Below, piece by piece: positions 54,458 through 62,870 of a DNA stretch of 64,000 bases (the first letter of the stretch is position 1; each line of letters opens with the position of its first letter). Where the stretch lies: positions 790,410 to 854,409 of the forward strand of contig NZ_FOFR01000001.1 of the NCBI RefSeq assembly GCF_900110955.1, given 5' to 3'. The stretch is from Lentzea xinjiangensis (GTDB lineage Bacteria > Actinomycetota > Actinomycetes > Mycobacteriales > Pseudonocardiaceae). Made by a program: the position numbers and the translations under genes. The notes beneath the pieces are model-generated. The model ran no database searches, was not told the DNA's origin, and saw only the letters and a program-made list of their open reading frames with translations.

Positions 54458-54593
54458 CACCGCACACCACGCGGAAGCACCACCAGTCGCACACCCGCAG
54501 GCCCTGCACCGCGAGCCGAAGGCGAACCGCCCAAGCGCGAGGGCGAGCTGAAACGACGGCGAAGCCGAGCCGTCCTTCCCCCACACGAGGTGG

Positions 54594-54689
54594 GTGGCGT
54601 GGTCCCGTCACGAGTCGTGCCGAAGCCTTTGCCGCGCCTGGGGATGGGTGTGGCCGCCTCTGGTGCGACTCGTGCCGGGACCACGCCAC
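54594..54689. repeat. Large palindrome with 28-base imperfect arms
   Basis: 54594-54621 and 54662-54689 are inverted complements with about three mismatches; the arms contain gtggcgtggtcccg and cacgagtcgtgcc. The core between them is 40 bases. The cgtgccgaa element is shared with the palindrome after groEL (18929-19032). It may belong to a dispersed intergenic repeat family. Confidence 0.65.
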
Positions 54690-55143
54690 ACCCCAAGACG
54701 CACGCAACAGCAAGCCGCCCAAAGCAACAGGCGTGCCATCAGCCTGAGAGCGGCACCGGCCCGGTCCTGGATCAGATCGGCGGGGGCCGGGGCGGAGCCC
54801 CGCGCCTGAAACAGGAACCCAACCAGCAAACGCAACCACCCGGCGAACCAATCACCGAACCAGCTGCGGGAAGACGATTTACGGAACCAGTCCGACCCGC
54901 CAATCAAGACCGCCCCACCCCCTGAACACCCCACCTGACCAGGTCCTCCGCCCCACCCAGCCTCCCCAGGCAAAAAGTAGGAAAAAGCCGAAGAACCCAC
55001 GCAACGAGGTGCGAACTCGTACGTCTATGTGGGTGTCGCAAGCAGCACAGCCAGGGAACGTTCGGGGCGGTCCAAGGCACAGGGGAGCAGCCTGCCGACA
55101 AAGGGGAGCGAAGAACGGGCGAGGGGCCTGACTTCGCGGCGAG

Positions 55144-55181
55144 GTGCGGCCGGACCGAACGGGAGAGCGGTCCGGCCGCAC
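55144..55181. terminator. Hairpin in the pcrA-M23 gap
   Basis: gtgcggccggacc (55144-55156) pairs with ggtccggccgcac (55169-55181), 13 base pairs, followed on the plus strand by tgtctctc. It may terminate transcription from either side. Confidence 0.6.
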
Positions 55182-55684
55182 TGTCTCTCGCCCGCCGACC
55201 AGAGAACTCACGCCGAACCAGGGCGATCTCAACGCAGCCCCAACCACGCCGCACACTGCCCAGCCGCGCCGCGCTACCAACCGCGCCACACAGCCCAAGC
55301 CGCACCGCGCAGGCAACGCTTCCCGGCCCAAAACTCAGGCCAAAAGCGCAGCTCAGACCGGCAAGCGCCGAGAATTGTCAGACCCACCGGGCATCATCAA
55401 CCGCATGAGGCACCACCCCACCGGGAACGCCCGAAACCGACCCGCCAACCGGGTCCGCCAACCGGGCCGGCCGACCCGCGCGATGCCGCCTCCCAAACGA
55501 GACGGCATCCCGCTCAAGCGCGGAATAAGCGCAACAGGAGCCCCGTTGGGACCCTGTAGAGGCCTCTGAGACCCGAGAACAGCCCGACCCGTATGCGGAG
55601 GTGGCCAAGCTGCCCACGAGCCATCACGAAGCTACTCAGCCGTAGTTCGGCAGAGTCCGAACCTGGGCTCAAACCTAAACCGAA

Positions 55685-56473
55685 TCAGACGGTCACGCCA
55701 CGAGCGTTCAGCCACGTGAGCGGGTTGATCTTCTGGCCGCCGGGGTTCCAGACCTCGAAGTGCAGGTGGGGGCCGGTGGAGAAGCCGCGGTTGCCCATGC
55801 GGGCGATCTGCTGGCCCGCCTTGACCTGCTGGCCCACGCGGACGCTGTAGGTGTCGACGTGGCCGTAGACGGTGATGGTGCCGTCGGCGTGCTCGACGCG
55901 AACCCAGAGGCCGAAGCCGGAGGCGGGACCCGCCTCGATCACGACGCCGTCGGCGACCGAGAGGATCGGGGTGCCGATCGGACCGGCGATGTCGATGCCG
56001 AGGTGCATGGTGCCCCAGCGGCCGCCGTAGCCGGAGGTGAAGTCGCCGGCCGCGGGGCGGAAGAACTTCGGGCGCTTCTTCTCGGCCTCGACGGCCTCGC
56101 GCTCGGTGGTGAGCTGCTGGCTGCGCAGGAGCTTGGCGGCTTCCGCGGAACCTTCCGACGTGGTCCTGGAGACCGCGAGGATCTGGGGGGCGGACGCGGT
56201 GTCGCCACCGGTGCCGTCGAACGTGGCGGCGCCGTCGGAGTGGTTCGCGAGCTGCACGTCCTGGCTGTCGTCCGTGGCGGCCTGCAGGGTCTGACCTGCA
56301 CCTGCCGCGGCGAAAGCACCTACTGCGACGGCGGCGACGACGATGCGTCCGCGAAGCGCCGACGGTGGCGGGGGGAGCCGGTGGGCGCCGACCGGGCGCA
56401 CTGCAGCGCGGTCGACTGCCTCTTCAAGCGCAGCACTGCGTTCATGGCCGCCGGGGGAGCGGTGGTGACTCAA
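55685..56473 (-). CDS. M23-family metallopeptidase (membrane-linked)
   Basis: 262 residues. A basic cytoplasmic start is followed by a hydrophobic helix at about 42-65 (RGRIVVAAVAVGAFAAAGA), either signal or anchor, then a helical linker. The LytM/M23 domain runs from about 150: GRWGTMHLGIDIAGPIGTP (HxxxD Zn ligands), ADGTITVYGHVDTYSV and GPHLHFEVW (HxH). These are the catalytic ligands of peptidoglycan endopeptidases, so wall remodelling is likely. The start is TTG 56473 with GAAGGGCAAG upstream. It matches M. tuberculosis Rv0950c by gene order. Regulation may involve the palindromic leader region at 56536-56660. Confidence 0.92.
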   Translation of the reverse strand: MSHHRSPGGHERSAALEEAVDRAAVRPVGAHRLPPPPSALRGRIVVAAVAVGAFAAAGAGQTLQAATDDSQDVQLANHSDGAATFDGTGGDTASAPQILAVSRTTSEGSAEAAKLLRSQQLTTEREAVEAEKKRPKFFRPAAGDFTSGYGGRWGTMHLGIDIAGPIGTPILSVADGVVIEAGPASGFGLWVRVEHADGTITVYGHVDTYSVRVGQQVKAGQQIARMGNRGFSTGPHLHFEVWNPGGQKINPLTWLNARGVTV

Positions 56474-56535
56474 AGCTTGCCCTTCCGCCTTCGGGGAGCC
56501 TGATCGGGTGGACCGCCGGGCGGGGGATTCCCGGT

Positions 56536-56660
56536 GAGTCAGGATTCGGGGTTCTGACTCGGTGTCCTTCTGTGATCAGACCGTGACAACGGACCGGGGG
56601 ACAGTAACGGCGGGAAGCCTCGGAGGGCAAACCCCAGTTCGTTACGTCCACCGAACAGGC
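56536..56660 (-). promoter_or_regulatory. Structured region upstream of the M23 peptidase gene
   Basis: gagtcag (56536-56542) pairs with ctgactc (56554-56560). Further upstream, agtaacgg near 56606 and cgttacgtcc near 56642 form part of a longer inverted repeat. GTAAC/GTTAC half-sites recall MtrA-type sites used for wall-hydrolase genes, but spacing is not diagnostic. No known riboswitch signature, including the c-di-AMP (ydaO) core, could be matched. Confidence 0.3.
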
Positions 56661-56682
56661 GGCAACCAGGAGGTTTTATCTG

Positions 56683-57663
56683 TCAACTGTGACCGTCGGT
56701 CATGCCGGGCGGGCGACATGCCTCGCCGCCAGCGGCGATGGGGTGAGTTGACAAGTCATCCGATTGGGTGATGGCCGTCACAACGACGTGAAGAGTCCTG
56801 GTGTCAACCGGCAAAGAAAGGTGACCTGAATCACGTATCTGGTGCTCCTCGACGCGTAATGAGGAGTGCTCCAGCCGGGCGTTGCGCTGCGGGACGATGA
56901 TCTGGTCCATCTCCGACCAGACGACGACGAAGCGCGTGCGGCAGGGCCGGCACGGCTCGGCGAGCTCCTCCAGGAGCTCTGATCCCGGACGCAGTTGTTT
57001 GGTCAGCGGCGTCGGCAGCAAGTAGGCGGCGAGGGTGCCGCGGTGCGGCGTCCCCAAGGTCACGAGTGTGCGAACGCGTGAGTCACCGTTCAGCCGTTGC
57101 ACGTAATACCTGGCGATGAGGCCGCCGAGGGAATGACCGACCACATGCACCTGGTCCGCGCCGGTCTGCTCGCAGATCCGCTCGACGTGCGCGCCGAGCA
57201 GGGCGGCCGAGCGGCGGACGTCCCCGGTCAACGCCGTCAGCACGCTGTAGTTGATGGCGTGCACGACCCCGAAGCCCCGCCTCCGCAGCGCCCCCGACAG
57301 CACCGCGAAGGCGGAGCGGTTGTCCCCGATGCCATGCACCAACACGATCGGGGTGCCCGCCGCTTCCATCGCCGAAACCATCAGCCCCCGCTGGCGCGGC
57401 GGCAGGCCGTCGGTGCGGTAGTGCCGGAACTGGCCTTCCTGGCGGAGCTGCTCGGTGACCGCGCCCCACGGGTAGAGCACGGCGTGGGCCGTCAGCCAGG
57501 CCGCTTCCACCGCGGCGCCGCGCAGGCCACCGGGCGTGGCCAATGCGCGCAACGCGACCTTGACCTCTTCCGCGACGTCACGCGCGGTGTGCGCCCCCCA
57601 GCCGGCGCGGTCGAGGACGGCGTCGGTGAGACGCGCGAGCCACGACCGGCCGTTGTCGCCCAT
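56683..57663 (-). CDS. Lipase-like alpha/beta hydrolase
   Basis: About 326 residues. IVLVHGIGDNRSAFAVL, VHVVGHSLGGLIARYYVQRL (nucleophile Ser in GHSLGG) and VTLGTPHRGTLAAYLLP match PGAP1/triacylglycerol-lipase type hydrolases. SEMDQIIVP (acid) and RDSGHLSLPVD (His) fit the catalytic triad. There is no clear signal peptide, though the helical N-terminal 70 residues may associate with the membrane. The ATG at 57663 is chosen; a GTG at 57690 adds nine residues. It diverges from the polytopic membrane gene. The substrate is unknown. Confidence 0.88.
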   Translation of the reverse strand: MGDNGRSWLARLTDAVLDRAGWGAHTARDVAEEVKVALRALATPGGLRGAAVEAAWLTAHAVLYPWGAVTEQLRQEGQFRHYRTDGLPPRQRGLMVSAMEAAGTPIVLVHGIGDNRSAFAVLSGALRRRGFGVVHAINYSVLTALTGDVRRSAALLGAHVERICEQTGADQVHVVGHSLGGLIARYYVQRLNGDSRVRTLVTLGTPHRGTLAAYLLPTPLTKQLRPGSELLEELAEPCRPCRTRFVVVWSEMDQIIVPQRNARLEHSSLRVEEHQIRDSGHLSLPVDTRTLHVVVTAITQSDDLSTHPIAAGGEACRPPGMTDGHS

Positions 57664-57798
57664 ACGAGCGACGGTAAGTGATGAAGTCACCCACCAGGAG
57701 TACCCGGCGGCCGAATTTCACATGCGAACGAAGTTCGTCTCAGCAGGTCGCGGACGGCGACGGGAGGCGGCACCCCGGTCTTGCTAGGTTCGCCCGCG

Positions 57799-59469
57799 AT
57801 GACTCGCACCGAGCTCGAGAACCAGACCCCGGCGGCCGGCAGGCTGCGCACCTCGTGGGGGCTCGCCGCGGCCGGCTCCCTCCTCCTCGCCGCGGGCCCG
57901 CTGCTCGGCGTGGTCGAGGGGGCGGAACCCGCGTTCACCTCGTGGCCGCTGCTCGCCCTGCTGGCGCTCGCGCCCCCCGCCGCCGCAGGGGTGCTGCTCT
58001 TCCGCGGCCGGCCGTTCGTCGCGGCGGGGTTGATCGCCGCGGTCGGTGCCTTCGCCGTCGGGCGCCTGCTGAGCGACCTGCAGATCGCGTTCGACGCGAT
58101 GGCGGTGGCGCGGCCGGAGCTGTTCCGGCCGGCGACCCTGGTCGCGGTCACCCCGTCCGCCGGGCTCTGGCTGCTGGTCGCCGGGCACGTGCTGGTGATC
58201 GCGGGCGGCGCGCTCGCGTCCGGCCGCGCCGGGATGCCCGCCGACGAGTCGGAACCGGCGGGCCTCGTGACCCGCTGTGTGATCATCGCCGCGCTGGCCA
58301 CCGTGGGGCTGCTCGGCAAGCCGTTCACCTCGGCGGACCCGTTCCAGCTCGACCGCGGGCCGTGGGACCTGCCGGTGCTCGGCCTGACCGGCGGGCTGCT
58401 GATCGCCCTCGCCGCGCCGCTCGCCACCGCGCTCGCGGCCAGCTCACCCGACCCGGACACCCGCGAGGGCGGGACGTCCGGCGTCTCGCTCGCCCTGCTG
58501 GCCGTCGTGCTGCCGCCACTGGTGACCGCCGCGGTCGCCCCCGGCATCGGGATCGCGATCGGCCCGCTGCTCGCGCTGGTCGCCGCTCTGTGCCTCCCTC
58601 TCACCCTTCCGCTGGCCAGGTTCGTGCGCGGCAAGCGCGACGGGTCGCGCGACCTGCCGTTGCCGTCGGTGCGGCGCATGCACGTCATCGCGGGCGTCCT
58701 CGTCGTGCTGTCCGCCGCCGCGGTGCTCGCCGGAGCGGTCGTGCCGCAGCTCGACCTCGCGACGGGTGGCGCGGCGCCCGCGCTGGCCTCGGTCACCGTC
58801 CTGTGGCCCGCCGGGCTCGCCTTCGGCGTGCTGGGGCTCGCGTTGCTCGTGCCGTCGACCGCCACCGCGGTGCGTCCCGCCCTGCTGTTCGGCTACCTCG
58901 CGGTCCAGCTCGCGGTCGCGGTCGCGGCCCAGCCCGCGCTGTCCGCGAGCCAGCTCGGCATCGCACAACCGGGCACCGGCTTCTGGCTGATGGTCGCCGA
59001 GCTCCCCCTCGGCCTGCTCGCGCTGGTCTGCGCCGGTCTCGCCGGCGCCGTCGAGCGGGAGAACGCCGGAGCGGGCGAGCCGGAGCAGGTGCCGGTGGCC
59101 GAGCTGGGCGCGGTGCTGCTGGCCGGTGTCTTCGCGGTGGGCGCCTTCGTGCTCCCGAACGTGCGCGGGGACAACTACACGGCCGCCACCGTGGTGCCGG
59201 GCGGTGAGGCCGCTGTCTCCGCTGCCTTGCTCTGCTCCCTCATCGTTCTGATCATCGGCCTCGTGGTCGCGCTCCGGTCGAGGCCCGCTCGGGCCGCCGC
59301 CGTGCTCGCCGGCGCCGTGCTGCTCCTCGGCGTGCGCGCGCTGGAGCTGCCGCTGACGGGGGACAAGGTGCCCGGCGCCGTGGCCGGGCCCGGCACGTGG
59401 CTCGCGCTGGCGTCCTGCGCGGCCCTGCTGGTCGCGGCCGGCTTGGCGGGCGCTCGCGCGAGCCGGTGA
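57799..59469 (+). CDS. Polytopic membrane protein of unknown function
   Basis: 556 residues with about 13-14 hydrophobic helices, rich in Ala, Leu, Gly and Val. It has no ATP-binding, transporter or glycosyltransferase motif that I recognise. The ATG at 57799 follows TAGGTT (57785-57790) by 8 bases and lacks a ribosome site, so a leaderless or nearly leaderless message is likely. It lies upstream of sucC on the same strand with a 207-base gap. Function unknown. Confidence 0.75.
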   Translation: MTRTELENQTPAAGRLRTSWGLAAAGSLLLAAGPLLGVVEGAEPAFTSWPLLALLALAPPAAAGVLLFRGRPFVAAGLIAAVGAFAVGRLLSDLQIAFDAMAVARPELFRPATLVAVTPSAGLWLLVAGHVLVIAGGALASGRAGMPADESEPAGLVTRCVIIAALATVGLLGKPFTSADPFQLDRGPWDLPVLGLTGGLLIALAAPLATALAASSPDPDTREGGTSGVSLALLAVVLPPLVTAAVAPGIGIAIGPLLALVAALCLPLTLPLARFVRGKRDGSRDLPLPSVRRMHVIAGVLVVLSAAAVLAGAVVPQLDLATGGAAPALASVTVLWPAGLAFGVLGLALLVPSTATAVRPALLFGYLAVQLAVAVAAQPALSASQLGIAQPGTGFWLMVAELPLGLLALVCAGLAGAVERENAGAGEPEQVPVAELGAVLLAGVFAVGAFVLPNVRGDNYTAATVVPGGEAAVSAALLCSLIVLIIGLVVALRSRPARAAAVLAGAVLLLGVRALELPLTGDKVPGAVAGPGTWLALASCAALLVAAGLAGARASR

Positions 59470-59676
59470 GAACGACTTGGCGCGCGTGTTTCGCTATAAC
59501 GCGCGCGCACGCGTGATCGACCTCACCGCCGTTGAGACCGACCTCACCGGTGGTGGCGTGCGAGCGGTACCTGCAGCTCGATAGTGTCTGGGCCCAGCCG
59601 CGTCAAGTGGGTTCGCACGGCCCCTTGAGGACCACCCAGGCGCGGTGTTCCGACACCGACGTCGCAGGAGACCCGA

Positions 59677-60843
59677 GTGGACCTGTACGAGTACCAGGCG
59701 AAGGATCTCTTCGCCGCCCACGGCGTCCCGGTACTGCCGGGCGATGTGGCCACCAACCCCGCCGACGCCAAGGCCATCGCCGCGAAGTTCGGCCAGCCGG
59801 TCGTCGTCAAGGCCCAGGTCAAGACCGGAGGCCGCGGCAAGGCCGGTGGTGTGAAGCTCGCTTCCACCGCCGAGGAGACCGAGGAGAAGGCGACCGCCAT
59901 CCTCGGGCTCGACATCAAGGGGCACATCGTTCACCGCGTTCTGGTGACGCCCGCCTCCGACATCGCGGAGGAGTACTACTTCTCCTTCCTGCTCGACCGC
60001 GCCAACCGCACCTTCCTCGCCATGGCGAGCGTCGAGGGCGGCATGGACATCGAGGAGGTCGCGGCCACCAAGCCGGAGGCCCTCGCGAAGATCCACATCG
60101 ACGCCATCCAGGGCGTCGACGAGGCCAAGGCCCGGGAGATCGCCGACGCGGCGAACTTCCCGGCCGAGGTCAAGGACCAGGTCGTCGACGTGATCGTCAA
60201 GCTGTGGGAGACCTTCGTCGCGGAGGACGCCACGCTCGTCGAGGTCAACCCGCTGGTCCGCGACCCGCAGGACAAGATCGTCGCGCTCGACGGCAAGGTC
60301 ACGCTGGACGAGAACGCCGGCTTCCGCCACCCGGCCCACGCCGAGCTGGTCGACAAGCAGGCGGAGAACCCCCTCGAGGCCAAGGCCAAGGAGAAGGGCC
60401 TCAACTACGTCAAGCTCGACGGCGAGGTCGGCATCATCGGCAACGGCGCCGGTCTCGTGATGTCCACTCTGGACGTCGTGGCGTACGCCGGTGAGCAGTA
60501 CGGCGTGAAGCCCGCGAACTTCCTCGACATCGGCGGCGGCGCGTCCGCCGAGGTCATGGCGAACGGCCTGGACGTCATCCTCGGCGACGAGGCCGTGCGT
60601 TCGGTCTTCGTCAACGTCTTCGGTGGCATCACCGCGTGCGACGCCGTGGCCAACGGCATCGTGAAGGCGCTGGAGATCCTCGGCGACGGGGCCACCAAGC
60701 CGCTCGTCGTCCGCCTCGACGGCAACAACGTGGAGGAGGGCCGCGCGATCCTCGCCGAGGCCAACCACCCGCTGGTGACCGTTGTCGACACGATGGACAA
60801 CGCGGCCGCCAAGGCCGCCGAGCTCGCGGCTGCGGGGGTCTGA
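59677..60843 (+). CDS. sucC: Succinyl-CoA synthetase beta subunit (ADP-forming)
   Basis: 388 residues, the nucleotide-binding subunit of the TCA-cycle enzyme that links succinyl-CoA cleavage to ATP or GTP formation. [19 protein letters not shown], the ATP-grasp region ([18 protein letters not shown]), VEVNPLV and the C-terminal NFLDIGGGA and FVNVFGGI are canonical. The GTG has GGAGA upstream. sucD starts 5 bases after the stop. Confidence 0.98.
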   Translation: MDLYEYQAKDLFAAHGVPVLPGDVATNPADAKAIAAKFGQPVVVKAQVKTGGRGKAGGVKLASTAEETEEKATAILGLDIKGHIVHRVLVTPASDIAEEYYFSFLLDRANRTFLAMASVEGGMDIEEVAATKPEALAKIHIDAIQGVDEAKAREIADAANFPAEVKDQVVDVIVKLWETFVAEDATLVEVNPLVRDPQDKIVALDGKVTLDENAGFRHPAHAELVDKQAENPLEAKAKEKGLNYVKLDGEVGIIGNGAGLVMSTLDVVAYAGEQYGVKPANFLDIGGGASAEVMANGLDVILGDEAVRSVFVNVFGGITACDAVANGIVKALEILGDGATKPLVVRLDGNNVEEGRAILAEANHPLVTVVDTMDNAAAKAAELAAAGV

Positions 60844-60848
60844 GAACG

Positions 60849-61736
60849 ATGGCTATCTTCCTCAACGAGAACAGCAAGGTCATCGTCCAGGGCATGACCG
60901 GTGCCGAGGGCACCAAGCACACCAAGCGCATGCTCGCGTCCGGCACGAACATCGTCGGTGGCGTGAACCCGCGCAAGGCGGGCGAGAAGGTCGACTTCGA
61001 CGGCACCGTGCTCCCGGTCTTCGGCACCGTCAAGGAGGCCATGGAGGCCACCGGCGCGAACGTGACCGTGATCTTCGTCCCGCCGGCCTTCTCGAAGGCC
61101 GCCGTGATCGAGGCGATCGACGCCGAGATCGAGCTGGCCGTCGTCATCACCGAGGGCATCCCGGTGCACGACACCGCCTACTTCTGGGCGCACGCCGTCG
61201 CGACGGGCAACAAGACCCGCATCATCGGCCCGAACTGCCCCGGCATCATCAGCCCCGGCAAGTCGAACGCCGGCATCATCCCCGCGAACATCGCGGGCAG
61301 CGGCAAGATCGGCCTGGTGTCGAAGTCCGGCACGCTGACCTACCAGATGATGCACGAGCTGCGGGACTTCGGCTTCTCCACCGCGATCGGCATCGGTGGC
61401 GACCCGATCATCGGCACCACGCACATCGACGCCCTGGAGGCCTTCGAGGCCGACGAGGAGACCGTCGCGATCGTGATGATCGGTGAGATCGGCGGCGACG
61501 CCGAGGAGCGCGCCGCGGCCTACGTCAAGGAGCACGTGACCAAGCCGGTCGTCGGCTACGTCGCGGGCTTCACCGCCCCCGAGGGCAAGACGATGGGCCA
61601 CGCCGGCGCCATCGTCTCGGGCTCGGCGGGCACCGCGCAGGCGAAGAAGGAGGCCCTCGAGGCCGCCGGTGTCAAGGTCGGCAAGACGCCGTCCGAGACC
61701 GCCGCGCTGATGCGCGAGATCATGCAGTCTCTCTGA
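60849..61736 (+). CDS. sucD: Succinyl-CoA synthetase alpha subunit
   Basis: 295 residues. The CoA-binding Rossmann domain ([33 protein letters not shown]) precedes the ligase part. The phospho-His is His251 in [16 protein letters not shown], and [15 protein letters not shown] and [16 protein letters not shown] are typical. The ATG at 60849 is correct for the family; the open frame extends upstream only as a shadow of sucC. Two hairpins follow. Confidence 0.98.
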   Translation: MAIFLNENSKVIVQGMTGAEGTKHTKRMLASGTNIVGGVNPRKAGEKVDFDGTVLPVFGTVKEAMEATGANVTVIFVPPAFSKAAVIEAIDAEIELAVVITEGIPVHDTAYFWAHAVATGNKTRIIGPNCPGIISPGKSNAGIIPANIAGSGKIGLVSKSGTLTYQMMHELRDFGFSTAIGIGGDPIIGTTHIDALEAFEADEETVAIVMIGEIGGDAEERAAAYVKEHVTKPVVGYVAGFTAPEGKTMGHAGAIVSGSAGTAQAKKEALEAAGVKVGKTPSETAALMREIMQSL

Positions 61737-61746
61737 CCTGCCTGGC

Positions 61747-61795
61747 AACGCGGGGCCCCCACGTTCCCCAGAGGGAAACGTGGGGCTCCCGCGTT
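61747..61795 (+). terminator. First hairpin after sucD
   Basis: aacgcggggcccccacgtt (61747-61765) pairs with bases 61776-61795 with a few mismatches. Its core is shared with the hairpin after tsaD. Confidence 0.7.
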
Positions 61796-61812
61796 TCCCA
61801 GGAGGCAGCAGA

Positions 61813-61852
61813 CGAGGGCCGGACTCCGCGTACTTTCGGAGTCCGGCCCTCG
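61813..61852 (+). terminator. Second hairpin after sucD
   Basis: 16-base perfect arms, 61813-61828 and 61837-61852, loop cgtacttt. Together with the previous hairpin it probably separates sucCD from the DUF5336 gene. Confidence 0.8.
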
Positions 61853-62002
61853 CTCGTGTGGCGGAACCGGGATGATCGGTCCGACGTCTGAGCAGCCGGC
61901 GTGGACTTGCGAGTTCGACGGACTCGCCGCCGCCTCCGCAGGAGCGGCGGCGAACACTGCTAGCGTTTTGAGAATCACTCGGTTGGAGGAGGAGACCTCG
62001 AC

Positions 62003-62755
62003 ATGTCCGTGCCTTACGGCGCACCCCAGCAGCAGCCGCCGGGTCCGGCACAGCACCAGGCACCTCATCAGGCCCCTGGCGCCCCCGGCGCCAACAGCAT
62101 CAACCTCGGTCTGATCCTCCCGCTGGTCGCGGCGGGTCTCGGCCTCATCGCCTACCTCGTCGCGTTCGCGGACGACGTGAGCGGCAACGTCACGTACCTG
62201 CTGGCCGCGGGCATGCTCGCGGGCCTCTCGGTGCTGCCGAGCATCCCGAAGGGCTTCGTCCCGGTGGCCGCGGTGCTGGCGACCGTGCAGACGTTGCTGC
62301 AGCTCCAGGGCATCATCAAGTCGCCGTCCGTGCAGGGCCTCGACATCGTGCTGCTCATCGTGGCGCTGCTGGAGACGGCGGCGATCGTGCTCGCCTTCCT
62401 GCTCGCCGAGGGCATCGTGAAGTTCGAGCCCAAGCCCGCGAACCCGTACGCGGGCCAGCCGGGCCAGCCCGGTGGCTGGAACCCGCAGAGCGGCGCGTTC
62501 CCGCAGCAGGGCCAGCACCCGCAGTCCGGTGCGTTCCCGCAGCAGCAGCCGCCGCAGCAGTCGTTCGGCCAGCAGCAGTTCGGCCAGCAGCCGCAGCAAC
62601 CGCAGCAGCAGCCGGGACAGCCGGGACAGCCGGGACAGCCGGGACAGCCGGGACAGCCGGGACAGCCGCCGCAGCAGACCAGCTTCATGCCGCAGCCGGG
62701 CCAGTTCGGCTCGCCGGGCACGCCGCCCGGTGGTTTCGGCGGACCGCAGCAGTAG
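62003..62755 (+). CDS. DUF5336 membrane protein (Rv0954-like)
   Basis: 250 residues. A short Gln/Pro N terminus, four hydrophobic helices (about 33-52, 60-78, 82-100, 112-136) and a long Pro/Gln/Gly tail follow the DUF5336 plan. The tail contains a slippage-like series of PGQ units encoded by six exact 9-base repeats (cagccggga, 62609-62662). The ATG has GGAGGAGGAGA upstream. In mycobacteria the Rv0954 equivalent has been linked to the cell-division machinery; I rely on gene order and layout for the assignment. Confidence 0.88.
   Translation: MSVPYGAPQQQPPGPAQHQAPHQAPGAPGANSINLGLILPLVAAGLGLIAYLVAFADDVSGNVTYLLAAGMLAGLSVLPSIPKGFVPVAAVLATVQTLLQLQGIIKSPSVQGLDIVLLIVALLETAAIVLAFLLAEGIVKFEPKPANPYAGQPGQPGGWNPQSGAFPQQGQHPQSGAFPQQQPPQQSFGQQQFGQQPQQPQQQPGQPGQPGQPGQPGQPGQPPQQTSFMPQPGQFGSPGTPPGGFGGPQQ
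62609..62662. repeat. Six 9-bp tandem repeats inside the DUF5336 gene
   Basis: The unit cagccggga repeats exactly six times and encodes Gln-Pro-Gly. Copy number may differ between strains. Confidence 0.85.
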
Positions 62756-62780
62756 GTTCCGCGACACCGTTCGACCTCAG

Positions 62781-62810
62781 GGGTGGCGCCGGTCTCGTCC
62801 GGCGCCACCC
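62781..62810 (+). terminator. Terminator after the DUF5336 gene
   Basis: gggtggcgccgg (62781-62792) pairs with ccggcgccaccc (62799-62810), loop tctcgt. Confidence 0.8.
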
Positions 62811-62870
62811 CTGTCGCATGACCCGGCGTGCCTGCCCCGAACGGCTCACCCGGCCTGACACAGTGGGGAA

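Larger units (their letters stand above)
54458..55684. other. Gene-poor stretch between pcrA and the M23 peptidase
   Basis: About 1.2 kb without a convincing gene. Open frames exist on both strands (for example 55029-55559 and 54879-55331) but they are Arg/Pro/Ser-rich, lack ribosome sites and show no domain. The stretch holds a large palindrome (54594-54689) and a hairpin (55144-55181). Base composition is more mixed than in neighbouring genes. I see no tRNA-like cloverleaf. Confidence 0.6.

Noticed and set aside
54039-54851. Long minus-strand frame overlapping the pcrA end
   Set aside because: Antisense shadow of pcrA extended into the non-coding gap.
55029-55559. 176-codon frame after pcrA
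   Set aside because: Arg/Pro/Ser-rich composition, no domain, no ribosome site, and no third-position GC pattern like the true genes.
56474-56700. c-di-AMP (ydaO) riboswitch upstream of the M23 peptidase
   Set aside because: Such riboswitches often precede wall-hydrolase genes, but the conserved core segments could not be matched on either strand.
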